Assembly: GCA_040403075.1 (NCBI GenBank)
Contig: JBBALJ010000007.1
Location: forward strand, 1 to 64,000
Origin: RGVD01 sp040403075
GTDB lineage: Bacteria; Bacteroidota; Bacteroidia; UKL13-3
Direction: 5' to 3'
Length of the DNA stretch: 64,000 bases
Notes under the pieces: generated by a model
Told to the model about the DNA's origin: nothing
Seen by the model: the letters and a program-made list of their open reading frames with translations, nothing else
The model's database searches: none
Shown: positions 25,502 through 35,366 of the stretch, piece by piece
Position numbering within the stretch: the stretch's first letter is position 1
How the letters are laid out: each line of letters begins with the position of its first letter
Position numbers and translations under genes: made by a program

Positions 25502-27052
25502 CTATTTAACTATATCTTCAAATTCAACTTTAAATTCAACTCTGCGATTCTTAGATCTTCCTTCCTTAGTAACATTATCAGCTACAGGAACTGTTGAGCC
25601 AAATCCTTCACTTCGAACTCTTTCTGTTGAAACACCATTTGTTTCTAAATATTTTTCAACTGCTGCAGCTCTGGCTATTGATAATTGTAAGTTCTTGTCT
25701 GCATTACCTGCATTATCTGTGTGTCCAGCTATGTATAATTTATAAGTTGGGTTTTCAATCATCACCTTAAGTACATTGTTTAGTATGGCAAATGATTCTT
25801 TCTTAATTGTTGATTTACCTGATTCAAATTGCACACCTTGCAAAGCTCGTTCAAACAATTTACGCACTTCTGCTTTAATTTCAGGGCAGCCATTATTACT
25901 TCCAGGACCTGCAACCGTTGGGCATTTGTCTTTATTATCAGATAAACCATCACCATCAGAGTCAGGACATCCATTGAACTGAGTAGTACCTTTTTCGTTA
26001 GGGCAAGCATCTTCGCTATCTTGAATACCATCGTTATCTGTATCAGGACAACCATTGAATTGACTATTACCATAAACAGTCGGGCATTTATCCTCACTAT
26101 CTTTAATACCATCATTATCAATATCAGGACAACCATCAAACTTAGCTATTCCGGCAATATCAATACATTTGTCTTTGCTATCTTCTATTCCATCTTTATC
26201 AGCATCAGGGCAACCACTAAATTGAGCAATACCAGCCTTATCAGGACAAATATCTAAGTTATCAGCAATACCATCTTTATCTTTATCTAAGATACAACCT
26301 GATTTATCGACCAAAGCTCTTGCAGGAGTATTAGCACATTTGTCTTTTCTATCAGCTACACCATCTTTGTCAGCATCTTTTATTTTACCTAAGTTGAAAG
26401 TAATTCCAATAGAATGTAGCCACGCTGCATCAGTTGAAAAAGAGCTATTAGAACTGCTTTTATAATCAACCTTATCGCTATTAGTCCACATAAAATTAGA
26501 TTGAAGGTTTAAACCCACCTTTTCGGTCAGATTTACATTCAAACCTAATCCCATAGGTACTGTTAATTGGTATAAATACGTTTTATCTACTCCGAAAATA
26601 CCATAATCATCACTAACATTATTCATATCAATTCTCCCAAAACCAATTCCTGCGGTTAAATATGGAACAAACTTAGCATTATCCATCCCCAAGAATTTCC
26701 AACGAGGAGTGCATTCAACCCCTGACATATTCTTAAAGAAATAATTATCCAATGTGGCATCTTTATAATAGCCCCATTCTCCATAGTATCCTCTAAATGA
26801 CAGGTCAAACTTCGAATTTATATACTTGTTTACTGAAATAATTCCTAAGCCAGGTGTGTTTTTTTTCGACACACCATTTTGTCCAATACTGTGACCAGTT
26901 AAATCAAATAGAAAAAAACCATTACCTAAGTCTCCGCTATATTCCGCTAAACCAACACCTAAGCTGACTTGCCATGGAAGATCTTTGGTTTGTGAATTTG
27001 CCCTTATTACAAAGGCAAATAAAATCAATACTGTTGTAAATATTTTTCTCAT
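25502..27052 (-). CDS. OmpA-family protein with thrombospondin-3 repeats
   Basis: The 516-residue product has a signal peptide (to about NSQ, 21), an eight-strand-like barrel (about 25-222), six thrombospondin type 3 repeats (about 226-385; cores such as DADKDGVADRKDKC, DKDKDGIADNLDIC and DSDGDGLSDNKDKC), and a C-terminal OmpA domain (about 400-515, YIAGHTDNAGNADKNLQLSIARA) that binds peptidoglycan. The repeats hold DxDxDG calcium sites and spaced Cys. It should tether the outer membrane to the cell wall. Common and usually abundant in Bacteroidota. Confidence 0.93.
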   Translation of the reverse strand: MRKIFTTVLILFAFVIRANSQTKDLPWQVSLGVGLAEYSGDLGNGFFLFDLTGHSIGQNGVSKKNTPGLGIISVNKYINSKFDLSFRGYYGEWGYYKDATLDNYFFKNMSGVECTPRWKFLGMDNAKFVPYLTAGIGFGRIDMNNVSDDYGIFGVDKTYLYQLTVPMGLGLNVNLTEKVGLNLQSNFMWTNSDKVDYKSSSNSSFSTDAAWLHSIGITFNLGKIKDADKDGVADRKDKCANTPARALVDKSGCILDKDKDGIADNLDICPDKAGIAQFSGCPDADKDGIEDSKDKCIDIAGIAKFDGCPDIDNDGIKDSEDKCPTVYGNSQFNGCPDTDNDGIQDSEDACPNEKGTTQFNGCPDSDGDGLSDNKDKCPTVAGPGSNNGCPEIKAEVRKLFERALQGVQFESGKSTIKKESFAILNNVLKVMIENPTYKLYIAGHTDNAGNADKNLQLSIARAAAVEKYLETNGVSTERVRSEGFGSTVPVADNVTKEGRSKNRRVEFKVEFEDIVK

Positions 27053-27130
27053 AATTGTAAAATTAGTTGAACGAATTTAAATTAATTTTACAAATTATTG
27101 ACAATTAAAACAAAAATCTAAGTTAAGTGC

Positions 27131-28486
27131 TTATCTTGTCAACTCCCCACTAATGCGAAGAAGCTCGGTTTCGTTCATTTTGGCCTCGTATTGAACGCTA
27201 AGAAGTCTTGTTTTACTATTGATCAAATTAATTTGGGCATTGCGCAATTCAAGCGAGGTAATCACTCCCACTCTGTATTGCTCTTCAGCAATTGAAAAAT
27301 TCTCCTCAGCTACTTGAATATTTTGTTTTTCAAAAGACAGAAGTTGTAAACTCCCTTGGTAATTATTCCAAGCCTGCAAAATTGCCGATTGTACCTTACT
27401 TAATGAATCTTTATACATCCATTCGCTCGAACGAAAAGCCAATCTGTTATTGATCAACCTACGATTGACATCGTATCCATTAAATAAATTGATACTTAAA
27501 CCAGCACCATAATGAAAACCCAAACTTTGAGAAGATTGAAGAAATCCCGCTTCTGATTGTGAACGACTGAAATTATAACCACTTTTTAGTTGTATGCTCG
27601 GCAGTCTCTCAGCTTGAACTTCTTTAATTGTAAGTAGATTCACATTTTGATTTTTCTTAGCAATTTGCAAACCAGCATTCTGCGAAATAGCCTTTTGTTG
27701 CAAGTCTTCAAGTTTGATTTCAGATTTTAGGATTACATTTTCATTAACATCAAATTCCGAATTTACATCTATTGCTAACAATTGATTTAAAATGGCCTTG
27801 CTGTTTTTCAATGCCGTTTCTTGTCTTATTTTATTCGACTTATCAGTATTCAAGTCCACTTGCGCTTGAAGCAATTCAGTTTTAGCTGTTTTGCCCGCTT
27901 TGAATTTATCATCTGCGAATTCATATCTTTTTTGAGAACGAAGAACTGTCTCAGATAATAGAGAAAGCTGTTGTTTTGCTAATACCACATCCATATATGC
28001 TTTGATAACCCTAGAAAATGTCAATTCAATTTGACTATGCATTCTCAACTCACCTATGTCTTGCAATTCCTTCAAGCGATTCTTTGTGGCAAACATTTTC
28101 ATACCATCAAATATGGTCCAACCCAACTCCACACTTGCATTTAATACGCTTGACTTTGCCCCATCTCTGTTGTTTTCGCTGCCACTTAAAAACTTTTGTT
28201 TGGTGTCTTGCACTTGATTATCCTGACCCGCTGTGCCAACCACATTGGGTAACATACCTGCCGCGCCAAGTCTGTTATTGTTTTTGGTTGTGGCAGCATC
28301 ATTTTTGGCAACTTGAATAGCATAATTGTTTTCTATTGCCATTTTTAAGGCGTCTTCTAAACTCATAATCTGTTGTGCTTGAACCTTTGTGTTTAGGATC
28401 ATCAAGCAAACAATAATTACAATAAATTTATATTTTAATGAATTCAATTTTATGCTATTTAGTATTATTAATATCTTCAACTTCAT
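27131..28486 (-). CDS. TolC-type outer-membrane efflux channel
   Basis: This 451-residue protein has a signal peptide ending near VQA (about residue 37) and two TolC-type helical repeats, with phrases LEDALKMAIENNYAIQVAKND and EEQYRVGVITSLELRNAQINL. It forms the outer-membrane exit duct of the RND pump. The ATG at 28486 lies inside the end of the pump gene (32-base overlap), which makes the signal peptide long; a TTG about 13 codons in is an alternative. Third gene of the operon after the adaptor and the pump. Confidence 0.93.
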   Translation of the reverse strand: MKLKILIILNSIKLNSLKYKFIVIIVCLMILNTKVQAQQIMSLEDALKMAIENNYAIQVAKNDAATTKNNNRLGAAGMLPNVVGTAGQDNQVQDTKQKFLSGSENNRDGAKSSVLNASVELGWTIFDGMKMFATKNRLKELQDIGELRMHSQIELTFSRVIKAYMDVVLAKQQLSLLSETVLRSQKRYEFADDKFKAGKTAKTELLQAQVDLNTDKSNKIRQETALKNSKAILNQLLAIDVNSEFDVNENVILKSEIKLEDLQQKAISQNAGLQIAKKNQNVNLLTIKEVQAERLPSIQLKSGYNFSRSQSEAGFLQSSQSLGFHYGAGLSINLFNGYDVNRRLINNRLAFRSSEWMYKDSLSKVQSAILQAWNNYQGSLQLLSFEKQNIQVAEENFSIAEEQYRVGVITSLELRNAQINLINSKTRLLSVQYEAKMNETELLRISGELTR

Positions 28487-31400
28487 TACTTTCAGGGTGC
28501 TTTATATTTCTTGACAAAAAACTATAAACAGCAGGTATTACATACAAAGTAAGGAACCCAGAAAACAATAAACCTCCTATAATTACTATACCAAGAGACA
28601 TACGACTTTTGGCCCCTGCACCTAATGCTAGTGCAATTGGCAATGCCCCCAAAATAGTTGCGATACTCGTCATCATAATGGGTCTAAGCCTATCAACGGC
28701 AGCATCTTTAACAGCCTGCAATTTATTAACGCCCTTTTCCTTTTTTTGATTGGCAAATTCCACAATCAAAATTCCATTTTTGGTTACCAAACCTAATAAA
28801 ACAATGATACCAATTTGACTAAAGATGTTTAATGTTTGATCAAAATACCACAAAGAAATGAGTGCTCCTGCCAAAGCCATTGGTACTGTTAACATGATAA
28901 TTATCGGATCTACAAAACTTTCAAACTGGGCTGCCAAAACCAAATAAACCAAAACCAAAGCTAATATAAAAGCAAAAGTGGTATTTGATGAGCTTTCTGC
29001 AAAATCCCTTGAAGGTCCTCCCAAATCGGTGGTAAAGCTCTCATCCAATAATTTCTTTTTGATGACATCCATCGCTTTGATACCATCACCAATAGTTTTT
29101 CCTGGCGCTAACCCAGCAGAAACAGTTGCAGATTTATATCTATTATAATGATACAACTGAGGAGGGCTGCTTTGTTCAACAACCTCAATCACATTATCCA
29201 ATTGTATCAATTGTCCTTTATCATTGCGCACATACAATGATTTTAAATCTAGCGGTTCATCTCTATTAACACGGTCAGCCTGACCAATAATCTGATATTG
29301 CTTTCCCCTTTGGGTAAAATACCCATATCGAATACCTCCATAAGTAAATTGTAGTGTTTGGGCAATAGCTTGAACGCTCACACCAAGGTTCTTGGCCTTT
29401 TCTCTATTGATGGTAATTACCAATTCAGGTTTATTAAATTTTAAGTTTACATCAGTACCTTGAAAGGTTTTTGTATCCTTATTAACCTCATCCAAAAATT
29501 TAGGCAATACTTGCTGAATCTTACTAAAATCTTGGTTTTGTATGATATATTGAACTGGCAATCCTGCCCTAGAGCCACCTGTTCCATTGATGGTCTGCTC
29601 TTGCACCACATAGGCTTTTGCATCTGTAATGCCTGCCACATTTTTCTGAACCATCTGCGCAATGTCTTGTTGAGAGCGTTTCCTTTTATCGACATCTGCC
29701 AAAACAATCCTAAAAAAACCTGTATTAACTGCTCCACTGCCTGTAAAACCAGGGGCTGTGATTACAAGTGTCATGCGTTTTTCTGGTACCGAATCCTCAA
29801 CATAATCAGACAATTTATCCATGTATTTGTCTGTAAATTCATAGGATGATCCTTCTGGGGCAGTGGCAATAATACGCATCATGCCCCTGTCATCAAGGGG
29901 TGCAAGTTCTGATTGTATGGTTGAACCAATCAACCAAATGAGCCCTACCGATACAACAATGATGAGTCCTGCATACCATCTTTTCGATAAAAACTTTTCA
30001 AGTGAATTTCTATAGGCTAAGTTAAGTGATTCAAAATACGGCTCGGTAGCTAAATAAAATTTTGTTCTTTTGTTTGACTTGCGCTGCAACTTCACATTTA
30101 GCATCGGTGTAAGTGATAACGAAACGAAAGCAGATATCAGCACTGCCCCTGAAACAACCACCCCAAACTCTCTGAAAAGCCTACCTACAAATCCTTCTAA
30201 AAATATGATGGGTAAAAATACTACTGCAAGGGTTATAGAAGTAGAAATAACAGCAAAGAAAATTTCATTAGAACCCTTTATGGCGGCTTCTCTTGGCGAA
30301 AGCCCCTCCTCTATTTTTTTGAAAATATTTTCGGTTACCACTATCCCATCATCCACCACCAAACCCGTTGCCAATACAATAGCTAATAAAGTTAAAATAT
30401 TAATGGAATAGCCAAAAATATACATGATAAAAAAGGCACCTATTAATGAAACAGGTATATCAATCAAAGGTCTAAAGGCAATCAACCAATCCCTGAAAAA
30501 CAAGAAAATAATTAAAACCACCAAGACAAAAGCAATCAATAAGGTTTCTTCTACCTCTTTAATTGAAGTCTTGATGAATCTAGTATTATCAAGGGCAATG
30601 TCTAATTTAAAATCTTTAGGTACGTCCTTTTTTATTTGCTCATAACGCTTATAGAATTCATCGGCAATCTCTACATAATTGGCTCCGGGCTGAGGAACTA
30701 CCCCAAGACCAATCATGGGAACGCCATTTGATTTCAAGATTGTTTCTTCGTTTTCTGCACCCAAAGCAGCATAACCAATATCTCCAAGTCGTATAGCTTT
30801 TGTATTATTAGTTTGGATAATGATGTTATTAAACTCTTCTGCGGTGCTAAATCTACCAACCGTTTTAACAGAAAGTTCAGTATTGTTTCCTTCTATTTTA
30901 CCTCCAGGCAACTCTACATTTTCTCTATCCAATGCCTGTTTTACATCCAATGGAGTTAGCTTAAAGGATGCGAGCTTTGCAGGGTCTAACCACAATCGCA
31001 TGGCATATTTCTTCTGACCCCAAATTTGAACCGTACTCAAGCCTGGAATCGTTTGTAGCCTTTCTAGTAAAACATTTTCTGCATAATCACTAACGTCCAA
31101 TTGCGATTTGGTATCGCTCTGAACAGTCATAGAAATGATGGCATCCGAATTGGCATCTGCCTTACTTACCACTGGAGGTGCATCAATATCTTGTGGCAAT
31201 TGCCTCACGGTTTGCGAAACTTTATCTCTCACATCATTTGCGGCTGCCTCAAGGTTTTCACTCAAGTTAAACTCAACAGTAATACTACTTGAACCTTGGT
31301 TACTAGCCGATGAAATAGAGCGAATACCTGCAATTCCATTAATTGCTTTTTCTAGGGGTTCGGTAATTTGAGATTCAATGATATCAGGGTTTGCACCCGT

Positions 31401-31553
31401 ATAATTGGTTCTTACAGTGATTACAGGTGGGTCTATAGATGGATATTCCCTTACACCAAGAAAGTTAAAACCAATGGCACCAAACAATACTATGATGATA
31501 GAAAAAACAGTGGCTAAAACAGGCCTGTTTATGCTTGTACTCGATAAACTCAT
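28455..31553 (-). CDS. HAE1-type RND multidrug efflux pump
   Basis: The 1032-residue inner-membrane transporter starts MSLSSTSINRPVLATVFSI and has 12 predicted spans with two large periplasmic loops. TM4 carries the proton-relay pair in LVVDDGIVVTEN near residue 405, as in AcrB-type drug pumps, not the metal-pump pattern. It exports hydrophobic compounds from the inner membrane or periplasm in exchange for protons. It overlaps the adaptor stop by 3-4 bases (ATG inside) and the TolC gene by 32 bases, so the three make one operon. Confidence 0.96.
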   Translation of the reverse strand: MSLSSTSINRPVLATVFSIIIVLFGAIGFNFLGVREYPSIDPPVITVRTNYTGANPDIIESQITEPLEKAINGIAGIRSISSASNQGSSSITVEFNLSENLEAAANDVRDKVSQTVRQLPQDIDAPPVVSKADANSDAIISMTVQSDTKSQLDVSDYAENVLLERLQTIPGLSTVQIWGQKKYAMRLWLDPAKLASFKLTPLDVKQALDRENVELPGGKIEGNNTELSVKTVGRFSTAEEFNNIIIQTNNTKAIRLGDIGYAALGAENEETILKSNGVPMIGLGVVPQPGANYVEIADEFYKRYEQIKKDVPKDFKLDIALDNTRFIKTSIKEVEETLLIAFVLVVLIIFLFFRDWLIAFRPLIDIPVSLIGAFFIMYIFGYSINILTLLAIVLATGLVVDDGIVVTENIFKKIEEGLSPREAAIKGSNEIFFAVISTSITLAVVFLPIIFLEGFVGRLFREFGVVVSGAVLISAFVSLSLTPMLNVKLQRKSNKRTKFYLATEPYFESLNLAYRNSLEKFLSKRWYAGLIIVVSVGLIWLIGSTIQSELAPLDDRGMMRIIATAPEGSSYEFTDKYMDKLSDYVEDSVPEKRMTLVITAPGFTGSGAVNTGFFRIVLADVDKRKRSQQDIAQMVQKNVAGITDAKAYVVQEQTINGTGGSRAGLPVQYIIQNQDFSKIQQVLPKFLDEVNKDTKTFQGTDVNLKFNKPELVITINREKAKNLGVSVQAIAQTLQFTYGGIRYGYFTQRGKQYQIIGQADRVNRDEPLDLKSLYVRNDKGQLIQLDNVIEVVEQSSPPQLYHYNRYKSATVSAGLAPGKTIGDGIKAMDVIKKKLLDESFTTDLGGPSRDFAESSSNTTFAFILALVLVYLVLAAQFESFVDPIIIMLTVPMALAGALISLWYFDQTLNIFSQIGIIVLLGLVTKNGILIVEFANQKKEKGVNKLQAVKDAAVDRLRPIMMTSIATILGALPIALALGAGAKSRMSLGIVIIGGLLFSGFLTLYVIPAVYSFLSRNIKHPESNEVEDINNTK

Positions 31554-32608
31554 TTTCCTATTTTAATTTTTGAACCTTGTTTTAAATACATAATACCGTT
31601 CACAACAACAGAATCGCCAACCTTCAAACCTTCAGTAATTTCTATTTGCGAATCAGTTCTTATACCTGTTTTCACAATTTGCTCAATCACAGAATCGGCT
31701 CTTATAATGTATACTTTTTGTCCTTTTAATATTGGAACCACACTTTGTGTTGGAACCATTAATGAATTCGGTTTATTTTGAAGTTGAACAGTCACATTCG
31801 TAAAGGCTCCGGGAATTAACTTCCTTTCGCTATTATCTGAAATCGCATGCATCACCACATTTCTTGTCAACTCATCCACTTTAGGCTCTATGGCATAAAT
31901 ATTTGCCTTACAAACCTTATCATAACCATCGGTTGTGAATGAAATATCACTGCCTCGTTTCAATTGGGATGCATATCTTTCAGGAACCGAAAATTCAACC
32001 TTAACTTTATTGATACTTTGTAGAGAGGCCAATTTGGTGGCATTTGTAACAAAGCTTCCTTCGCTAACATATTTCAATCCAATGATACCTGGAAATGGTG
32101 CCAACAATTCTGTTTTTCTAATATTCTCTTTTAATAAATCTATGTCAGCATTGGCTGCATTCAGTTCGTTTAAGCTTAAGTCGTATTGCTCTTGGCTGAT
32201 AGCTCCTTTGGCCAAAAGTTGCTTATTTCTTTTCTCCGAATCCTCTTTAAGCTTTTTACTCGAAATAGCTTTTCTCAATTGTGCCTGCAAATCTGCATCA
32301 TTTATTTTAATGAGCAATTGGCCTTTCTTTACCTCAGCGCCTTCTTCAAAGTTTATTTTCACAATTCGACCTTGGGCTTCGGTGTGCAGTTCAACTTCAT
32401 CTTGAGCCAAAATACTTCCGCTCACGTGAATACTATTGTCTAAATCTTGCTTGCGAGTAACGTATACACTCACCTTGGTTGGCATTTTTTTAGCTTTAGA
32501 TTGAGCAGCTTGAGATTTATCATTCTTACTTGGCATGAGCTTTGGCCAAGCTAAAAGAATAACAACAGCAATTATGGCAACAATTTTCAGTATCTTTTTA
32601 ATATTCAT
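31550..32608 (-). CDS. RND efflux periplasmic adaptor
   Basis: The 352-residue membrane-fusion protein has an N-terminal anchor (residues 5-22), a lipoyl/barrel-sandwich half (VELHTEAQGRIVKINFEEG near 70), a helical hairpin (about 110-150), and beta-barrel and membrane-proximal domains. The open frame reaches 32647, but the ATG at 32608 begins with the anchor MNIKKILKIVAI. It bridges the HAE1 pump and TolC. It leads the operon. No regulator gene adjoins it. Confidence 0.93.
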   Translation of the reverse strand: MNIKKILKIVAIIAVVILLAWPKLMPSKNDKSQAAQSKAKKMPTKVSVYVTRKQDLDNSIHVSGSILAQDEVELHTEAQGRIVKINFEEGAEVKKGQLLIKINDADLQAQLRKAISSKKLKEDSEKRNKQLLAKGAISQEQYDLSLNELNAANADIDLLKENIRKTELLAPFPGIIGLKYVSEGSFVTNATKLASLQSINKVKVEFSVPERYASQLKRGSDISFTTDGYDKVCKANIYAIEPKVDELTRNVVMHAISDNSERKLIPGAFTNVTVQLQNKPNSLMVPTQSVVPILKGQKVYIIRADSVIEQIVKTGIRTDSQIEITEGLKVGDSVVVNGIMYLKQGSKIKIGK

Positions 32609-32756
32609 AAAACAGAAATGGTGTGCAAAAATAGAAAACTCTGACACTCTTAGTTAAAATGCATGTCATTTTAATAATCTTTAATATACAATTGAATGTA
32701 ATTTAAAATAATGTATAAATGGGTTTTGCTTAATCTTTTGATGATTGTGGCATTTG

Positions 32757-34124
32757 CTACTTTTCAATATATGAATTTATAGCATCAACTATTTTAATAC
32801 TTGATTCCTCCAAAGTCAAATTCATCATAACTGATTGGGATTCTAATAACCTAGCAGGTGCAGTAAATTTTGCTTGCCATTTATTCAACATCTCGTAGGT
32901 TTCATTTCCATTAGGAATAGTTGGACTTAAATTTCGAGCATTACCATCATATTTGGCATAATTTACATAATCAGACTTTTCTAAATTATAAATATCTGAC
33001 AACACCACTTCTCCCGTTTCCACAGATAACAACTGATAAGCTATATTTGAATTCAACTTTCTATAACCTGAATAATCGAGATATTTAACTGGTCGATAAC
33101 TTATTTCAGACTGAATTTGTCCGGTATTCTTATCTGTAAACTCCTGCGTGTATGAATCATAAGCAATTTTATTTACTGCAGTTATTGCTTGTTCCTCTAT
33201 ATTTACACTACCAACATTCAATATCAAGAAAAACTTAACACCAAGCATTTTTCCTGCTTTTGCAGCACTGGTAAAGTCTATCATGCCTGACATACCCAAT
33301 TCTTGCTCCTTTAATAATTTTTCAGAATGACTTCTATCTATTACTTTCAAAAAAGGATTTTGGCTTTTATTTATATTAGAGACCAAATGAAAATAGAGAT
33401 TATTCTTTAAATCCAATTTCTCATCATTTTTATCAGATACAATAATAGCAATGGGTAAACTCGCTTTTTTCATCGATTCATCCAACAATTCTTTATTGTT
33501 TTTATACGATGCATCAATTGATGAAACTTGTAGGAAATTCTTGTAAGCTAATTTATAGTTTTGTTGTTCTAAATTCTTCAATCCTTTCTCGTAAATAGGT
33601 TTAGCAACCGATTGGCTATGAAGAGCAGAAACACTTTTATAGCTGCTATCAAATTCTAAAACCTTCTTAAAGGTTAACTCTGCCTTATCAAACTTTTCGT
33701 CTTTCATAAGATTGATGCCATCCTGATACTGTTTTGAAACAAACTCATCTTTAGTTGTTTCGTATAACTTGTCATACACACTTGGCCAATGTATTTCAAC
33801 ACCTGTGTTTTTAACATTTTGAAAATACAATTTATAATCATTGTATTGCCTCAATGCGTCTTCAATACTTTCATCTACAATGAATTTAGCAAATTTATTG
33901 AACTTGGCATCTAAGTTTAATTGGGCATTTTTTTCAAGACCCTGCTTAGCCTTGGTGCTACTTGGATTTAAAGAATAAGCTGTATAATAATTATCCGCTG
34001 CATCAGTATAGTTTCCCGATGTTGCATATTTATCTGCTATTTGGATATAGCGCAATGAGCTATCACAAGAGCTCAAAAGCAATAGCAAAGCACTAAAAAT
34101 ACTTAGAAAACAATTATTCTTCAC
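32757..34124 (-). CDS. TPR lipoprotein with CsgG-like domain
   Basis: This 455-residue protein has a lipobox (LLSSC, Cys20), TPR-like helices at about 25-215 (ADNYYTAYSLNPSSTKAKQG, LAYKNFLQVSSIDASYKNNK) and a C-terminal CsgG-like region from about 225 (VIDRSHSEKLLKEQELGMSG near 262, AGKMLGVKFFLILNVGSV near 290). CsgG proteins form outer-membrane pores for curli export; relatives are widespread and often not curli-linked. The start overlaps the stop of the DUF4476 gene by 11 bases. No csgA, csgE or csgF-like gene is seen, so the cargo is open. Confidence 0.75.
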   Translation of the reverse strand: MKNNCFLSIFSALLLLLSSCDSSLRYIQIADKYATSGNYTDAADNYYTAYSLNPSSTKAKQGLEKNAQLNLDAKFNKFAKFIVDESIEDALRQYNDYKLYFQNVKNTGVEIHWPSVYDKLYETTKDEFVSKQYQDGINLMKDEKFDKAELTFKKVLEFDSSYKSVSALHSQSVAKPIYEKGLKNLEQQNYKLAYKNFLQVSSIDASYKNNKELLDESMKKASLPIAIIVSDKNDEKLDLKNNLYFHLVSNINKSQNPFLKVIDRSHSEKLLKEQELGMSGMIDFTSAAKAGKMLGVKFFLILNVGSVNIEEQAITAVNKIAYDSYTQEFTDKNTGQIQSEISYRPVKYLDYSGYRKLNSNIAYQLLSVETGEVVLSDIYNLEKSDYVNYAKYDGNARNLSPTIPNGNETYEMLNKWQAKFTAPARLLESQSVMMNLTLEESSIKIVDAINSYIEK

Positions 34125-35258
34125 CTGATAAGGTCGCTCCTTTGGTTTCTAAAAATTGTTGCAATTCATCTGCTGATGAACTGAATGAAAATGCATCATT
34201 CAGCATAAAATAATTGCCTTTATCTGTGGTTTTAGCATAACACATTTTTGCTACTTTCAACTTATTTTCTTCAAACGAAAACTCTGACATCAATTGTTTT
34301 ACTTGAGCTGTGCTAATACAATTGCTTCCCAATACTTGTTTAATAACGTTCATTTTATTGTCTTCAAAAGCCTGTTTTTTCAATTGATCTAGCACACTGC
34401 TCATGGTGCTTGGAGACATGGCTGCACAACTCGTTTTAGGTTTTACAACATTATTACCATTCGAATAAGCATTTTTATAACTTTTAGTTTGGGTGGTAGT
34501 AGTAGTTGTCGTGCTAGTAACTGTATTATTTTGACTTTCTATTCCAGATACATTCATATTAATTCCAACACCATTGACACCAACATTAATATTCACATTT
34601 TCCTTATTCGGATTTTTAGTAGCATTTGTTGTAGTTGTTGTGGTAATATTTGTAGTTATNNNNNNNNNNNNNNNNNNNNNNNNNNNNNNNNNNNNNNNNN
34701 NNNNNNNNNNNNNNNNNNNNNNNNNNNNNNNNNNNNNNNNNNNNNNNNNNNNNNNNNNNTATTCGGATTTTTAGTAGCATTTGTTGTAGTTGTTGTGGTA
34801 ATATTTGTAGTTATTTTTTCATTTTGCTTCACTTCACTTGTTTCAATATCTGTATTTTGAAGTGTTTCAGGTTTTTCAGCAATTTGAATTCTATCAATAG
34901 GTTTAACATCTTGAAGCCTTACAACATAATTAACTGGGTTGGGTTTTCCATCAAGTCTTTTCACCTGTGATGCTGCATTTTTTTTCTTTCGGATTACATA
35001 AGTATAATCTTTATAAATCTCATAATATATGTTTTCAGAAATGCTTGGGATGCTTTTATCTTCAAATACAATGCGGAGTTTTTGAGCATTCGCCTTTATA
35101 TTTTCAACATGTACATTTGTCAGTGAAACTTGATTTTGTTGCACTCCATTTAAAAACAAGGTAAACTTTTCACCCTCTTCTGTAAACATGGTTAAATTAG
35201 ATTGGGCAAATAAGTGAGAAGTAAATAGCACCGCTATGTAGAAAACAAGTTTTTTCAT
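34114..35258 (-). CDS. DUF4476 protein interrupted by a scaffold gap
   Basis: The visible parts are the N-terminal half (start ATG 35258, signal peptide to about FAQ, residue 18, then a beta domain and a Thr/Asn-rich run) and the C-terminal half ending with a DUF4476 domain (SPSTMSSVLDQLKKQAFEDN to about LQQFLETKGA). The 100-N gap lies inside the Thr-rich linker. As given, the two halves are out of frame. Removing the N run plus one copy of the 55-base duplicate (155 bases) brings them into one frame, giving 329 residues. The gene overlaps the CsgG-like gene by 11 bases. A longer open frame to 35294 would add residues before the signal peptide. Confidence 0.85.
34605..34659. repeat. 55-bp direct repeat, left copy at gap edge
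   Basis: This 55-base string is identical to 34760-34814. It ends at the last base before the N run, and its twin starts at the first base after it. It encodes part of the Thr/Asn-rich linker of the DUF4476 protein (minus strand). Confidence 0.97.
34660..34759. other. Assembly gap of 100 N, probably artefactual
   Basis: Exactly 100 N between two identical 55-base flanks. The true sequence most probably has a single copy and no gap; a real tandem array is the alternative. Confidence 0.95.
34760..34814. repeat. 55-bp direct repeat, right copy at gap edge
   Basis: Exact copy of 34605-34659. Its position flush with the N run is the pattern left when contigs that overlap by one k-mer length are scaffolded without merging. 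Confidence 0.97.
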
Positions 35259-35315
35259 ATCAAATTGAATTGTTTTGAACTGCAAATAAACCAAAGGAAA
35301 TGAAAAAGTAAATAG

Positions 35316-35338
35316 CTCATTAAAAATAATTTAATGAG
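35316..35338 (-). terminator. Weak hairpin after the acetyltransferase gene
   Basis: CTCATTAAA (35316-35324) pairs with TTTAATGAG (35330-35338) with a 5-base loop. On the minus strand it follows the acetyltransferase stop at 35367 and is followed by a T-rich stretch. AT-rich stem, so a modest candidate. Confidence 0.4.
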
Positions 35339-35366
35339 AGTGATTAATAAAATCAGAGTGATTTTT

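Noticed and set aside
25870..26370. Regular repeats of about 80-100 bases that could suggest an array
   Set aside because: They encode thrombospondin-3 repeats in an OmpA protein and diverge at the DNA level; no CRISPR-like spacers or cas genes.
34489..34860. Plus-strand frame spanning the N gap
   Set aside because: Antisense to the Thr-rich linker of the DUF4476 gene, and made of low-complexity residues and N.
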